Shown: positions 15,782 through 24,384 of the stretch, one piece after another
Layout: every line of letters begins with the position of its first letter
How positions within the stretch are numbered: position 1 is the stretch's first letter
Source of the DNA: Motilibacter deserti
Lineage (GTDB): Bacteria > Actinomycetota > Actinomycetes > Motilibacterales > Motilibacteraceae
Direction of reading: 5' to 3'
DNA: 41,416 nucleotides
Assembly (NCBI RefSeq): GCF_011250635.1
Contig: NZ_JAANNP010000003.1
Location: 100,697-142,112 of the forward strand
Position numbers and translations under genes: made by a program
Notes under the pieces: model-generated
What the model saw: the letters and a program-made list of their open reading frames with translations, nothing else
Told to the model about the DNA's origin: nothing
Database searches by the model: none

Positions 15782-16558
15782 CTACTGCTCGGGAAGCTCG
15801 ACGCCGGTCAGCTGCGCGCACCGGTCGAGCAGCTCGTCCTGCACCCGCTCGTCGGACGCGGCCGGGTGGGCGCGCTGCGGGCGCTGGTGCCGGAGGTACG
15901 TCCCGGTGACCCGCGCCCCCTCGTCCTCGCCCGCCGCCAGCCAGGCCTGGGTGACGGCGCCGAGGCGCAGGTCGTCCGGTGCGCCCGGCCCGCCCATCCG
16001 GGTCGGGACCCAGCCCGGGTCCACGGCGTTCGAGCGCACCTGCGGCCAACGGCGGGCCACCGCGAAGGCGAGGACGACGTCGAGCAGCTTGCTGTCGGCG
16101 TACGCCTGGGAGCCGTCCCATCGCCGGCGCTCCCACTGCAGGTACCCGAGGTCGGGGCTCCCGCCGCGGTGCATGCCGGACCCGAGGTAGACCAGCCGGT
16201 CCGGCGCGGGGACCAGCGCGGTCAGCAGGTAGGCCGAGAGCACGTTGACCGCGAAGACCTGCGCCAGCCCGTCGACGGTCTCGACCCGGCGCCGCTCCCG
16301 GTAGCCGATCGCTGCGTTGTGGATCACCGCGTCGTAGCGGCCGAGCCGTTCGGCCTGCGCCGCGACGTCCCGCGTCTCGGCGAGGCTCGCCAGGTCGCCC
16401 ACGACGACTCCCTCGGCCTCCGGCAGTGCCCGCAGCGCGTCGTCCCGGCGGACTGCGTTGCGGGCGTGCAGGGTGACGGCGTGGCCCTGCTCGGCCAGGA
16501 GCCGTGCGGCGAGCAGGCCGAGGCCGTCGCTGGAGCCGGTGACGAGGACGCGTGCCAT
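15782..16558 (-). CDS. Short-chain dehydrogenase/reductase
   Basis: 258-residue NAD(P)-dependent oxidoreductase. The cofactor motif TGSSDGLG is at residues 7-14, the NAAIG segment at 81-85, and the catalytic Tyr and Lys are Y153 and K157 in QAYADSK, with a Ser near 127 (LGSGMH). The ATG at 16558 has AAGGAGC upstream; the longer reading to 16687 gives no protein-like sequence. Convergent with the AHSA1 gene, 4 nt apart. Substrate unknown. Confidence 0.9.
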   Translation of the reverse strand: MARVLVTGSSDGLGLLAARLLAEQGHAVTLHARNAVRRDDALRALPEAEGVVVGDLASLAETRDVAAQAERLGRYDAVIHNAAIGYRERRRVETVDGLAQVFAVNVLSAYLLTALVPAPDRLVYLGSGMHRGGSPDLGYLQWERRRWDGSQAYADSKLLDVVLAFAVARRWPQVRSNAVDPGWVPTRMGGPGAPDDLRLGAVTQAWLAAGEDEGARVTGTYLRHQRPQRAHPAASDERVQDELLDRCAQLTGVELPEQ

Positions 16559-16762
16559 GGGGCGCTCCTTCCCCGCCGGCGGGCGTGGGCACCCGCGCGA
16601 CGCGGTGTCCGCTCGCCGCGGGGTGGTCGCGTGCGCGGGATGCTGCGCCGGTGGCTTGCTGGAGGCGTGGAGCGCTGACCGCGTCATAGCGCGGCCACCG
16701 CTCCACAGGTCGAGCGCGGAGCAGCCCCGGGAGCCCGGACGCCCCGTCCCCGCCTGCCGGCC

Positions 16763-17137
16763 TCAGACGCTCGACGCGTCGGGGGTGGCCGGTGTCGTGG
16801 GCGTGCTCGGCGTCGTGGGCGCGCTCGGCGTCGTGGGCGTGCTCGGCGTCGTGCCGCTGTCCGGCGTGCCGCTCCCGGTGCCGCTGCCACCGCCCGAGCC
16901 GGCGGCGCCCTCGGGGCAGTCGGCGCCTCCGCGCCGGCCCCACCCGTCGCCGGCGCCCGGTTGCGCGTCGCCGGGCGTCACGGCGCCGGAGTAGCCCGAT
17001 GTCGTCTCCGGCGTCGTCGCGGCACTGGCGCTGAGCGTCCCGGCGAGCACCCCGCCGGTGACGAGCCCGCCGGCGAGCAGCGCGAGCCCCGCGGCGTACC
17101 TCGTCCGGCTGTGGCGAGGGGTGGTCTGCTGGTCCAT
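16763..17137 (-). CDS. Secreted or membrane-anchored Thr/Pro/Ser-repeat protein
   Basis: 124 residues. A hydrophobic segment (about 15-40, ending SASA) acts as a signal peptide or anchor after a short charged N-terminus; the rest is low complexity: Gly-rich (GSGGGSGTGSGT) then a Thr-Pro tail of repeated TTPSTP/TTPSAP hexapeptides. No catalytic domain. Such tails look like cell-wall-spanning or O-mannosylated stalks. Start ATG at 17137; the ribosome binding site is weak. Confidence is reduced because low-complexity ORFs can be spurious, but the signal peptide favours a real gene. Confidence 0.6.
   Translation of the reverse strand: MDQQTTPRHSRTRYAAGLALLAGGLVTGGVLAGTLSASAATTPETTSGYSGAVTPGDAQPGAGDGWGRRGGADCPEGAAGSGGGSGTGSGTPDSGTTPSTPTTPSAPTTPSTPTTPATPDASSV
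16791..16853. repeat. 18-bp tandem repeat inside the Thr/Pro tail
   Basis: About 3.5 copies of an 18-bp unit (GGCGTCGTGGGCGTGCTC with one G-to-C/T change per copy) encode the TTPSTP/TTPSAP hexapeptides on the minus strand. Copy number may vary between strains. Confidence 0.8.
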
Positions 17138-17428
17138 GGAGCCTTTTCTGTCCCGGCCTCCGATCGAGGCCGTTGCCTTCAGGGTGGGAGCTGTGCATGT
17201 GGCCGCGATGAGCTGGTGCTGTGGGGTTCTTGTGAGCCGCAGTGCAGTTCACTGAACCCCAGATCACTGAAGAACAGGCGCAGGGAGGGCGCTCGGCCAG
17301 CGACCGGGGCCGGTGCCGGCAGGGCGGCCGGTGTGTCGCGCGCGTGGACGGGTACCACGAGCGGAGCCGGGTGCGCCACCGTGGCGGAACGGCTCGGCCC
17401 GCAGGTGGGACGGCACGGAGGGGAAGCG
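17138..17428. other. 291-bp divergent intergenic region
   Basis: Lies between the repeat-tailed protein (minus) and the FRG gene (plus). It holds a hairpin-forming inverted repeat GGCCTC/GAGGCC at 17155-17171 and a locally less GC-rich stretch near 17240-17275 with two similar units (TTCACTGAA and ATCACTGAA). No clear promoter pair or RNA gene seen. Confidence 0.4.
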
Positions 17429-18292
17429 ATGGCGGACGTCGAGGTCAACAGCTGGGTCGACCTGATCGACGCGCTCTACGACATCCCGCAGACGAGCCTC
17501 GGCCGCTACCGCTCCAGCCTGCTCTACCGGGGCGTCTGCGACAGCTCGTGGAGCCTGGAGACGAGCCTCTACCGCCTCGGCCCGCACCACGCCAGCGTCG
17601 AGGAGCCGCTGCTGCGCAGCTTCCGCAAGTACGCCGAGCCGGGCTCGCTGGGCGCGGACTCGCTGTGGATGATGCTGTCGATGGCGCAGCACCACGGCGT
17701 GCCGACGCGGCTGCTCGACTGGACGCTGGCCCCGCGCGTCGCCGCCCACTTCGCCACCTCGAACGAGCAGCGCTACGACCGCGACGGAGCGATCTGGTGC
17801 GTGGACGTCGTGCGCGCCCGCGACCTGCTGCCGAAGCGGCTGCGCGACATCCTCGACCGGGAGGACGCGTTCTACTTCTCGGTCGAGATGCTGTCGGGCA
17901 TCGGGTCGCTGCAGGAGCTGGACGCCTACGCCGCGGACGGCGAGTTCGCGCTGTTCTTCGAGCCGCCCTCGCTCGACGCGCGGATCGTGAACCAGGCCGC
18001 CGCCATGTCGGTGATGCCCGGGGCGAGCCTGTCCATCGCCGGCTTCCTGGAGGCTCATCCCGACCTCTGGTCGCGCATCATCATCCCGGCCAAGCTCAAG
18101 TGGGAGATCCGGGACAAGCTCGACCAGGACAACGTGACCGAGCGGCTGCTCTTCCCCGGGCTGGACGGGCTCGCCCGCTGGCTGACGCGCTACTACGGCC
18201 GCGGCCCGGCCGACGACGTCGACCGGGCCGGGAGCGAGGTGCCGCGTGAGGTGCCGGGCGAGGCGAGCCCCGGCCAGCCCGGCCCGCGCTGA
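17429..18292 (+). CDS. FRG domain-containing protein
   Basis: 287 residues matching the FRG domain (PF08867): LLYRG at 31-35 followed by the conserved serine/leucine-rich stretch with SLYR, the Glu-containing EEPLLRSFRKY (58-68) and the most conserved signature QHHGVPTRLLDWT at 87-99, then AAHFAT. FRG proteins are widespread, scattered among mobile and accessory regions, and their activity is not established. The ATG at 17429 has GGAGGGGAAG upstream; the longer frame to 16961 is not protein-like. The ~25 C-terminal residues are Pro/Gly/Glu-rich linker. It stands alone, so no partner suggests a function. Confidence 0.85.
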   Translation: MADVEVNSWVDLIDALYDIPQTSLGRYRSSLLYRGVCDSSWSLETSLYRLGPHHASVEEPLLRSFRKYAEPGSLGADSLWMMLSMAQHHGVPTRLLDWTLAPRVAAHFATSNEQRYDRDGAIWCVDVVRARDLLPKRLRDILDREDAFYFSVEMLSGIGSLQELDAYAADGEFALFFEPPSLDARIVNQAAAMSVMPGASLSIAGFLEAHPDLWSRIIIPAKLKWEIRDKLDQDNVTERLLFPGLDGLARWLTRYYGRGPADDVDRAGSEVPREVPGEASPGQPGPR

Positions 18293-18332
18293 CCTTCGCG
18301 GTGCGGCGGGCCCGCGGGGTGCCGGCGGGGCG

Positions 18333-19286
18333 TCAGACCGCCCGCGGCGACCAGGCGATCGCGCTCCCCGCCGCAGCGACGGCCGCCAGCAGGCCGAGCC
18401 CGGCGACCCCGCCGGCCACGCCGCGACGTTCGGTCGTGTAGCCGACCTGGCTGCCGATGTCCTCGTAGACGCCCTGCAGCTCGCTGCCGCTGGCCGCCTC
18501 GTAGGCCTGGCCGCCCGTCTCCTGCGCCAGCGTCGCCAGCGACGGCGCGTCGACCGGCACCCGCACCATCCCCTGGCCCGTGCTGACCACGCCGTCCTCG
18601 GTGCCGTAGGCGATGGTCGAGACGGGTACGCCGGCGGCCTTGGCCTGCTCGGCCGCCTCCGCGAGCGAGCGGCCGGTCGTGTTCGCCCCGTCGGACAGGA
18701 GCACGAGCCGGGCCGGCGCGGCCGACTGCCCCGCGGCGCCCGGGACGGCGGCGACGGCGTCGAGGCCGGAGAAGACCGCCTCGCCGATCGCCGTGCCGTT
18801 GCCGAGCTGCAGCGCGTCGATGGCCGCCTCGACCTCGGCGTGGTCCTGCGTCGCCTCGACCACGGTCGCGGCCGACCCGGAGAAGGCGACGAGCCCGACG
18901 TTGAACTTCTCCGGCAGCCCCTCGACGAAGTCCCGGGCCGCGGCCTTCGCCGCGGTGATGCGGTCCGGGCTCACGTCCTCGGCGGCCATCGACAGCGACA
19001 CGTCGAGCGCGACGATGACGGTGGCGCGCTCTCGGGGGATCTGCACCTGCGCGGTCGGCGCGGCGAAGGCCGTCGTGGTGGTCGCCAGCGCGGCCAGCAT
19101 GAAGCCGGCGGCCACGTGCTTGCGCCACCCGAGGCGGGGGAGCGACGCGGCGAGCAGGCCGAGGCCCGGCAGCGTCACGGCGTCACGGGACCGCCGCCGC
19201 TGCAGCAGCACGTACGCCACGGCGAGCGCGGCGACGGCAGCCAGCAGCCACAGCCGGATCGGCTCGTCGAACCCGAGTCCGGACAT
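18333..19286 (-). CDS. VWA-domain membrane protein (BatA/BatB-like), copy 1
   Basis: 317 residues: N-terminal helix (~10-28), second helix (~57-76), a von Willebrand factor A domain with MIDAS motif DVSLSM at 95-100, and a C-terminal helix (~290-310), so the VWA domain faces one side of the membrane. Last gene of a four-gene minus-strand operon with two VWA proteins, MoxR and DUF58. Its ATG shares one base with the DUF58 stop (TGATG), implying coupling. Homologous over its whole length to the gene at 21266-22240. Confidence 0.9.
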   Translation of the reverse strand: MSGLGFDEPIRLWLLAAVAALAVAYVLLQRRRSRDAVTLPGLGLLAASLPRLGWRKHVAAGFMLAALATTTTAFAAPTAQVQIPRERATVIVALDVSLSMAAEDVSPDRITAAKAAARDFVEGLPEKFNVGLVAFSGSAATVVEATQDHAEVEAAIDALQLGNGTAIGEAVFSGLDAVAAVPGAAGQSAAPARLVLLSDGANTTGRSLAEAAEQAKAAGVPVSTIAYGTEDGVVSTGQGMVRVPVDAPSLATLAQETGGQAYEAASGSELQGVYEDIGSQVGYTTERRGVAGGVAGLGLLAAVAAAGSAIAWSPRAV

Positions 19287-20218
19287 CAAGCCCTCCCAGC
19301 GGGGACGACGGCGCGCGTGCGCCGCCGTCGGGTCAGGTAGCGGGCGAGCTGGGGGAGCCAGTCGTCCTCCGTGCGCACCTCGACGTGGTCGGCGCCGGCG
19401 GAGCGGACGGCCGCACGCTGCGCCTCGGCACGGGCGGCGGCAGCCTCGGCGTACCGCTCGCGGGTCTTCGCGTTCGTTCGGACGTCGACCTCGCGGCCGG
19501 TGTCGGGGTCCACCAACCGCAGGACGCCTACCGCCGGCAGCTCCCGCTCGCGGCGGTCGACGACCTGGACGACGACCACGTCGTGCCGGGCGGCAACCGT
19601 GCGGAGCGGGCGCTCCCACTGCTCGACCGGCTCGAGCAGGTCGCTGACGACGACCACGAGGCCACGTCGCCGCTGGCGGGCGCCGGCCGCCCGCAGCGCA
19701 GCCGCCAGCCGGTCGCCGGACGGGCCGGTCTCGCGAGGCTGCCGGAGCATCGCGCTCAGGGTGGCGTACGCCCCGGCCGACCCCGCCCGGGGTGGCAGCG
19801 CGCGGATGCCGTCGTTGCCGACGAGCAGCGCGCCGACCCGGTCGCCCGGGCCCTTGGCCATGTGGAGGAACGCCGCGGCGACCGCGATGCCGACGTCGCG
19901 CTTCTCGGCCGTCGCCGTCCCGAAGGACATCGACGTCGACAGGTCGAGGACCAGCGTCGTCTCGAGCTCGCGCTCGGCGATCGTGGTGCGGATGTGCGTC
20001 TCGCCGGTCCGCGCGGTGATCGCCCAGTCGATGCGGCGCACGTCGTCACCGGCCTGGTAGGACCGCGCGTCGGCCGCCTCGGTGCCCGGGCCGGGCAGGA
20101 AGCCGAGGTGGTCGCCCTGCAGCAGGCCGTCGAGCCGACGCGTCACCTTGAGCGAGAGCCGGCGGACCGTGGCCGCCGGGACGATCGGCGGCGGGGGGAG
20201 CTGGGCCGGCTCGCTCAC
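19286..20218 (-). CDS. DUF58 domain protein
   Basis: 310 residues with the DUF58 signature ARSYQAGDDVRRIDWAITAR at 51-70 followed by a VWA-like fold with LVLDLSTSM (MIDAS-type). DUF58 proteins almost always accompany MoxR ATPases and VWA proteins and are thought to act with them in metal insertion or protein maturation. The GTG start at 20218 overlaps the MoxR stop (GTGA). The C-terminal Arg-rich tail (TRRRRTR) could lie near membrane lipids or nucleic acid. Confidence 0.9.
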   Translation of the reverse strand: MSEPAQLPPPPIVPAATVRRLSLKVTRRLDGLLQGDHLGFLPGPGTEAADARSYQAGDDVRRIDWAITARTGETHIRTTIAERELETTLVLDLSTSMSFGTATAEKRDVGIAVAAAFLHMAKGPGDRVGALLVGNDGIRALPPRAGSAGAYATLSAMLRQPRETGPSGDRLAAALRAAGARQRRRGLVVVVSDLLEPVEQWERPLRTVAARHDVVVVQVVDRRERELPAVGVLRLVDPDTGREVDVRTNAKTRERYAEAAAARAEAQRAAVRSAGADHVEVRTEDDWLPQLARYLTRRRRTRAVVPAGRA

Positions 20219-21216
20219 GCCGCGCTCGCGGCCTGGGCGGGGGCGACCACGGGCGGGGCAACGACGGCGAGCGCCTTCTCCACGATCGAGCGGGCGGGCA
20301 CCGCGTCGGCGAGCGCGTCGTAGCTCAGCACGATCCGGTGCGCGAGCACGTCGACCGCGAGGTCGGTGACGTCCTGCGGCAGCACGTAGCGGCGGCCGCG
20401 CAGCAGGGCGAGCGCCCGCGCGCCCTGCACCAGGCCGAGCGACCCGCGCGGGGACGCTCCGCTGGCGATCAGCGGGGCGAGCTCCGGCGCCTTCCACGCC
20501 GCGGGGTCACGGGTGACCATGACCAGGCGGACGGCGTACTCCGAGACCGCGTGGTGCACGAAGACCGAGTCCACCTCGTCCTGGGCGGCCAGCAGCTGTG
20601 CGGTGTCGAGCACCTGGGCGGCCCTCGGGGGGCGGACGGACATGCGGCGCACGATCTCCAGCTCCTCGCTCATGCCCGGGTGCGGCACGTCGACCTTGAG
20701 CAGGAACCGGTCGCGCTGGGCCTCGGGGAGCAGGTAGACGCCCTCGCTCTCGATCGGGTTCTGCGTCGCGAGCACGAGGAACGGCTTCGGCAGCGGGTAC
20801 GTCATGCCGCCGATCGAGACCTGGCGCTCGGCCATCACCTCGAGCAGCGCGGACTGCACCTTGGCGGGCGCCCGGTTGATCTCGTCGGCGAGGACGAGGT
20901 TGGCGAAGACCGGGCCGAGCTCGACGTCGAAACGCTCGGTCGACGGCCGGTAGACGCGGGTGCCGACGATGTCGGACGGCACGAGGTCCGGCGTGAACTG
21001 CAGCCGGGCCGAGGTGCCGCCGACGACGGTCCCGAGCGTCTCGACCGCGAGCGTCTTCGCGACGCCGGGGACGCCCTCGAGCAGGACGTGGCCACGCGCC
21101 AGCAGGGCGACGAGCATGCGCTCGATCATCCGGTCCTGGCCGACGATGACCTTCTTCATCTCCATGAGCACCTGCTCCAGCAGGTGGCTGGTCTCGGTCG
21201 GCTCGGTGACGTGCAT
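20215..21216 (-). CDS. MoxR-family AAA+ ATPase
   Basis: 333-residue AAA+ chaperone-like ATPase. Walker A GVPGVAKT is at 48-55, Walker B LVLADEINRAP at 107-117, followed by QSALLEVMAERQVSIGG and the sensor segment FLVLATQNPIE. MoxR proteins remodel partner complexes through VWA proteins. Two starts are possible: ATG at 21255 has no ribosome binding site, whereas ATG at 21216 has AGGAG six nt upstream, so 21216 was chosen. The gap to the upstream VWA gene is 49 nt and includes a short duplicated GTGAAGTGGA-like unit. Confidence 0.93.
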   Translation of the reverse strand: MHVTEPTETSHLLEQVLMEMKKVIVGQDRMIERMLVALLARGHVLLEGVPGVAKTLAVETLGTVVGGTSARLQFTPDLVPSDIVGTRVYRPSTERFDVELGPVFANLVLADEINRAPAKVQSALLEVMAERQVSIGGMTYPLPKPFLVLATQNPIESEGVYLLPEAQRDRFLLKVDVPHPGMSEELEIVRRMSVRPPRAAQVLDTAQLLAAQDEVDSVFVHHAVSEYAVRLVMVTRDPAAWKAPELAPLIASGASPRGSLGLVQGARALALLRGRRYVLPQDVTDLAVDVLAHRIVLSYDALADAVPARSIVEKALAVVAPPVVAPAQAASAA

Positions 21217-21265
21217 CGGGTCTCCTGAAGTGGACTGGGGTGAAGTGGATTGCATGTCTTGGCCG

Positions 21266-22240
21266 TCAGGCGAGGCGGCCGAACCAGACGAGGGAGGGGA
21301 GGGCGGTCCCCATGAGCAGCACCAGGCCGATGCCGGCGACGGCGTCGGAGACGTCCTTGCGCTCGGTCTTGGGCACGATCTGCTGGCCGATGTCGGTGTA
21401 GACGTCCTGCAGCTCGGCCGCGCCGGCCGCGCGGTACGCCGTCCCGCCCGTGCCGTCCGCGATCTGCTGCAGAAGCGCGAAGTTGACCGGCGCCGTCACC
21501 TCGCGGCCGTCGAACACCGTGCCCTGGCCGCTCTCGGTGCCCAGGCCGATGGTCGACACCGGGATCTGCGCGTCGGCCACGGCCGACACCGCCTCGTCGA
21601 CGGGGGTTCCCGTGGTGCTGTCGCCGTCGGAGAGCAGGACGAGCCGGGCCGCGGGCGGGTCGCCGGCCGCAGCGCTGGCTGCCGTCAGGCCCAGGGACCG
21701 GAGGGCCGCGTCGAGGGAGAGCTGCAGTGCACTGCCCATCGCGGTGCCGCCGTCCATCGACAGCGTGTCGACCGCGGTGGCGACGGACTCGTGGTCGGCC
21801 GTCGGGGTGGCGACGAGGCGGGCGCTCGCGCTGTAGGCGACGAGCCCGACGTCGATGTCGTCGGGCAGCTCGCGGATGAAGGCCTGCGCGGTCTGCTTGG
21901 CGACGGTGAACCGGTTGGGGGCGACGTCGTCGACCTGCATGGAGGTCGACGTGTCGAGGGCGATGACGACGACGGCGCGCTCGTCCTTCGACGTCGCGAC
22001 GACGGACGGCCGCGCGAACGCCGTCGTCAGCGCGACGATCCCGAGGACGAGGCCGATGGCCGCGAGCCTCCGTCGCCATCCTTGGCGCTTCGGCGCGACG
22101 GACGGGCGCAGGGCGCTGTCGGCGTACTGCTCGCTCGTGCGGCGTCGCCAGAGGATCAGCGCGGCGGCGAGCGCCGCCAGCAGCAGGCCGGCGAACGCCC
22201 AGAGCCGGCCGGGGGACTCGAAGGCGAGGTCGTGGGGCAC
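21266..22240 (-). CDS. VWA-domain membrane protein (BatA/BatB-like), copy 2
   Basis: 324 residues with the same design as the other VWA gene: two N-terminal hydrophobic helices (~11-31 and ~58-76), MIDAS motif DTSTSM at 96-101 and a C-terminal helix. First gene of the VWA-MoxR-DUF58-VWA operon. The start is uncertain; GTG 22240, GTG 22249 and GTG 22282 are in frame, but codons upstream of 22240 (GCT, GAT, AGG, AGG) are unlike the gene. No good Shine-Dalgarno for any of them. Confidence 0.87.
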   Translation of the reverse strand: MPHDLAFESPGRLWAFAGLLLAALAAALILWRRRTSEQYADSALRPSVAPKRQGWRRRLAAIGLVLGIVALTTAFARPSVVATSKDERAVVVIALDTSTSMQVDDVAPNRFTVAKQTAQAFIRELPDDIDVGLVAYSASARLVATPTADHESVATAVDTLSMDGGTAMGSALQLSLDAALRSLGLTAASAAAGDPPAARLVLLSDGDSTTGTPVDEAVSAVADAQIPVSTIGLGTESGQGTVFDGREVTAPVNFALLQQIADGTGGTAYRAAGAAELQDVYTDIGQQIVPKTERKDVSDAVAGIGLVLLMGTALPSLVWFGRLA

Positions 22241-22358
22241 ATCAGCCACTGTTCGTGGCGGACCTGCCCTCTGCCTGGGCACAACCTGGGCGTTTGCTGT
22301 GATCTAGGTTGCCGCGGGCAAGGTGGCTGCGGCAGCCGGAGTCCGCTGTCATGGGGGC

Positions 22359-22820
22359 ATGGCAGACGACAGCCTGGCGCTCGCGCGCGCGATCCTCGAC
22401 GCCAATGCCTACATGGTCCTCGCGACGGCGGACGGGAGCGGCGCCGCATGGGCCTCGCCGGTGTGGTTCGCGACCGACGACCACCGGCACCTGTTCTGGG
22501 TCTCATCGCCGCATGCGCGGCACTCGCGCAACCTCGCCGCCCGGCCACGGCTGGGCATCGTGGTCTTCGACTCGACGGTTCCTCCAGGCCAGGGGCAGGG
22601 CGTCTACATGTCGGCGACGGCGGCCGAGCTCGGTGGGGTCGATCTGGACGAGGGGCTTCAGGTGTACGCCCGGGGCTCGTCGGCCGCCGGGCTCCGGACG
22701 TGGTCCCGCGAGGACGTCACGGCCCCCGCACGGCACCGCATCTACGGCGCGGTGGTCGACGAGCACTTCGTGCTCGACGATCACGACGAGCGCGTCCTCG
22801 TCGACCTCCGCATCGTCTGA
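22359..22820 (+). CDS. Pyridoxamine 5'-phosphate oxidase-like (split-barrel flavin/F420) protein
   Basis: 153-residue single-domain protein of the PNPOx-like split-barrel fold, with ANAYMVLATADGSGAAWASP (residues ~15-34) and VSSPHARHSRNLAARP typical of the family. Actinobacterial members use FMN, F420 or heme; none is assignable from sequence. The ATG at 22359 has GGGGG immediately upstream; another ATG 8 nt earlier is in a different frame. Divergent from the MoxR/VWA operon. Confidence 0.82.
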   Translation: MADDSLALARAILDANAYMVLATADGSGAAWASPVWFATDDHRHLFWVSSPHARHSRNLAARPRLGIVVFDSTVPPGQGQGVYMSATAAELGGVDLDEGLQVYARGSSAAGLRTWSREDVTAPARHRIYGAVVDEHFVLDDHDERVLVDLRIV

Positions 22821-22864
22821 GCATCGGGCCCCGGAGCCGACCCGAGCGGCCCGGCCCGCCGGGA

Positions 22865-23263
22865 TCAGGCCACGGCCGTCGCCTCGAGCTCGACCATCAG
22901 GACGGGGATCGCCAGCCGCGTGACGCCGAGCATCGTCGTGGCCGGGGCGACACCGGCGGCCCCCAGGCGGGACGCCAGCACGCCGTAGTGCTCGAACAGC
23001 CGGTCGACGTCCGTGGTGTAGACGGTGAGCCGGACCAGGTTCGCCAACGTCATGCCGGCCTCGCCGAGGACGGCCTCCAGGTTGTCCAGGCTGAGCGCCA
23101 GCTGTGCCGCCATGTCACCGGGATGGCGAGGCTGGCCGTCGCTGCCCATCGCGGCCTGGCCCGAGCAGTAGAGGGTCCGCGCAGGCCCGTGGACCAGCTC
23201 CGCCTGGTTGTAGCCCAGCTCCACCGACCATGCCCACGGGTTGACCGCCGCCCGTTCGACCAT
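22865..23263 (-). CDS. RidA (YjgF/YER057c/UK114) family protein
   Basis: 132 residues with RidA family features: AVNPWAWSVELGYNQAELV at the N-terminus, LYCSGQAAM, the GxxQ-like AQLALSLDNLEAVL and the LVRLTVYTTDVD strand. Canonical RidA deaminates reactive enamines/imines using a conserved Arg; here the equivalent region is LVRLTVYTTD, while the C-terminal segment lacks the PxxxRxxVxV arginine (reads LAIPVLMVELEATA), so deaminase activity is doubtful. ATG at 23263 with AAGGAA upstream. Divergent from a WYL regulator over 112 bp. Confidence 0.85.
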   Translation of the reverse strand: MVERAAVNPWAWSVELGYNQAELVHGPARTLYCSGQAAMGSDGQPRHPGDMAAQLALSLDNLEAVLGEAGMTLANLVRLTVYTTDVDRLFEHYGVLASRLGAAGVAPATTMLGVTRLAIPVLMVELEATAVA

Positions 23264-23375
23264 CACGCCGTTCCTTCCGTCGAGTCGGGGCCCACCGGAT
23301 GCGAGCCCTCCACGACGGCCAGCCTCCCGGCGAAGGACGACATCTCCTGTCACGTATTCCTGCGAGAATCGGTCC

Positions 23376-24374
23376 ATGCGGGCCGACCGCCTCGTCGCGC
23401 TGGTGCTGCTGCTGCGCCAGCGCGGCAGGCTGTCCGCGGCGACCCTCGCCCGTGAGCTCGAGGTGTCCCCGCGGACCGTGCTGCGCGACATCGAGGCCCT
23501 GTCCGCGGCCGGTGTGCCGGTGTACGCCGAACGCGGCAGGCACGGAGGCTTCGCCCTGCTGCCCGGCTTCCAGTCCGAGCTCACCGGGCTGGGCCACGAC
23601 GAAGCGCTCGCCCTGCTGGTCGCCGGCACGCGCCGCGGCGCACAGGTTCTCGGGCTGGGCTCCGCGCTCGCCTCGGCCGTGCTCAAGGTGGTCGATGCGC
23701 TGCCTGCGGCGGCGCGTGGCACGGCCGTCGCCGCCGCCCGCCGCGTGCTCATCGAGCCGGAGACGGACCTGCTCGCGCGCCGGCTACCCGACGAGGAGCT
23801 GCCGCACGGCGTGGCGGCCCAGGTCCGGAAGGCGGTGTTCTCCGGGCACAAGCTGCGGATCTCCTACGCCGCCGTGGGCCAGCCCCCGCGCGAGCGCGTG
23901 GTGGACCCTGTCGGGCTCGTGGCCGTGCGTGGCCAGGGCTACCTGCTGGCGACCCGCTCCGGCGAGGACCGCACCTACCGGATGTCGCGGATCCTCGACG
24001 CGCAGGAGCTCGACGAGCCCGCCCACCGGCCGGACACCGTCGACCTGGAGCGCACCTGGCAGGCGCGCAGCACGCAGTTCCGCACGGGCGGCGACTCGGT
24101 GCACGTACGCCTGCGCGTCGCCGCGGCCCGACGGCAGGAGGTGATGAGCACCGCGCTCGCGGTCGACGCCGTCGAGCCCGACGGAGACGGCTGGGCACGG
24201 CTCGAGGCGGTCTTCCAGGACGCGAGGCACGCCACCTGGGCGCTCTGGCAGCTCGGGGTGCACGCCGAGGCGCTCGAGCCGGAGTGGCTGCGTGCGGCGC
24301 TGCGCGAGCGCGCTGCGGCGCTCGCCGCACGCTACGGAGCACCGGGTGTGACGGGCGTTCAGGCCGAGCCCTGA
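23376..24374 (+). CDS. YafY-type HTH/WYL-domain transcriptional regulator
   Basis: 332 residues: N-terminal HTH_11 domain (RLVALVLLLRQRGRLSAATL, then ELEVSPRTVLRDIEALSAAGVP), a central WYL domain (around residues 150-215 with GLVAVRGQGYLLATR and TYRMSRI) and the C-terminal WCX extension. WYL domains sense nucleotides or other ligands and many regulate stress or defence genes. The start ATG at 23376 has GAGAAT 6 nt before it and no Shine-Dalgarno. It likely controls the divergent ridA-like gene (inference from arrangement). Confidence 0.9.
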   Translation: MRADRLVALVLLLRQRGRLSAATLARELEVSPRTVLRDIEALSAAGVPVYAERGRHGGFALLPGFQSELTGLGHDEALALLVAGTRRGAQVLGLGSALASAVLKVVDALPAAARGTAVAAARRVLIEPETDLLARRLPDEELPHGVAAQVRKAVFSGHKLRISYAAVGQPPRERVVDPVGLVAVRGQGYLLATRSGEDRTYRMSRILDAQELDEPAHRPDTVDLERTWQARSTQFRTGGDSVHVRLRVAAARRQEVMSTALAVDAVEPDGDGWARLEAVFQDARHATWALWQLGVHAEALEPEWLRAALRERAAALAARYGAPGVTGVQAEP

Positions 24375-24384
24375 GGCTGCGCCG

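Noticed and set aside
23348-23374. ECF41-like TGTCACG-N16-GGTC before the WYL gene
   Set aside because: Two mismatches, and the -10 would fall directly on the start codon region.
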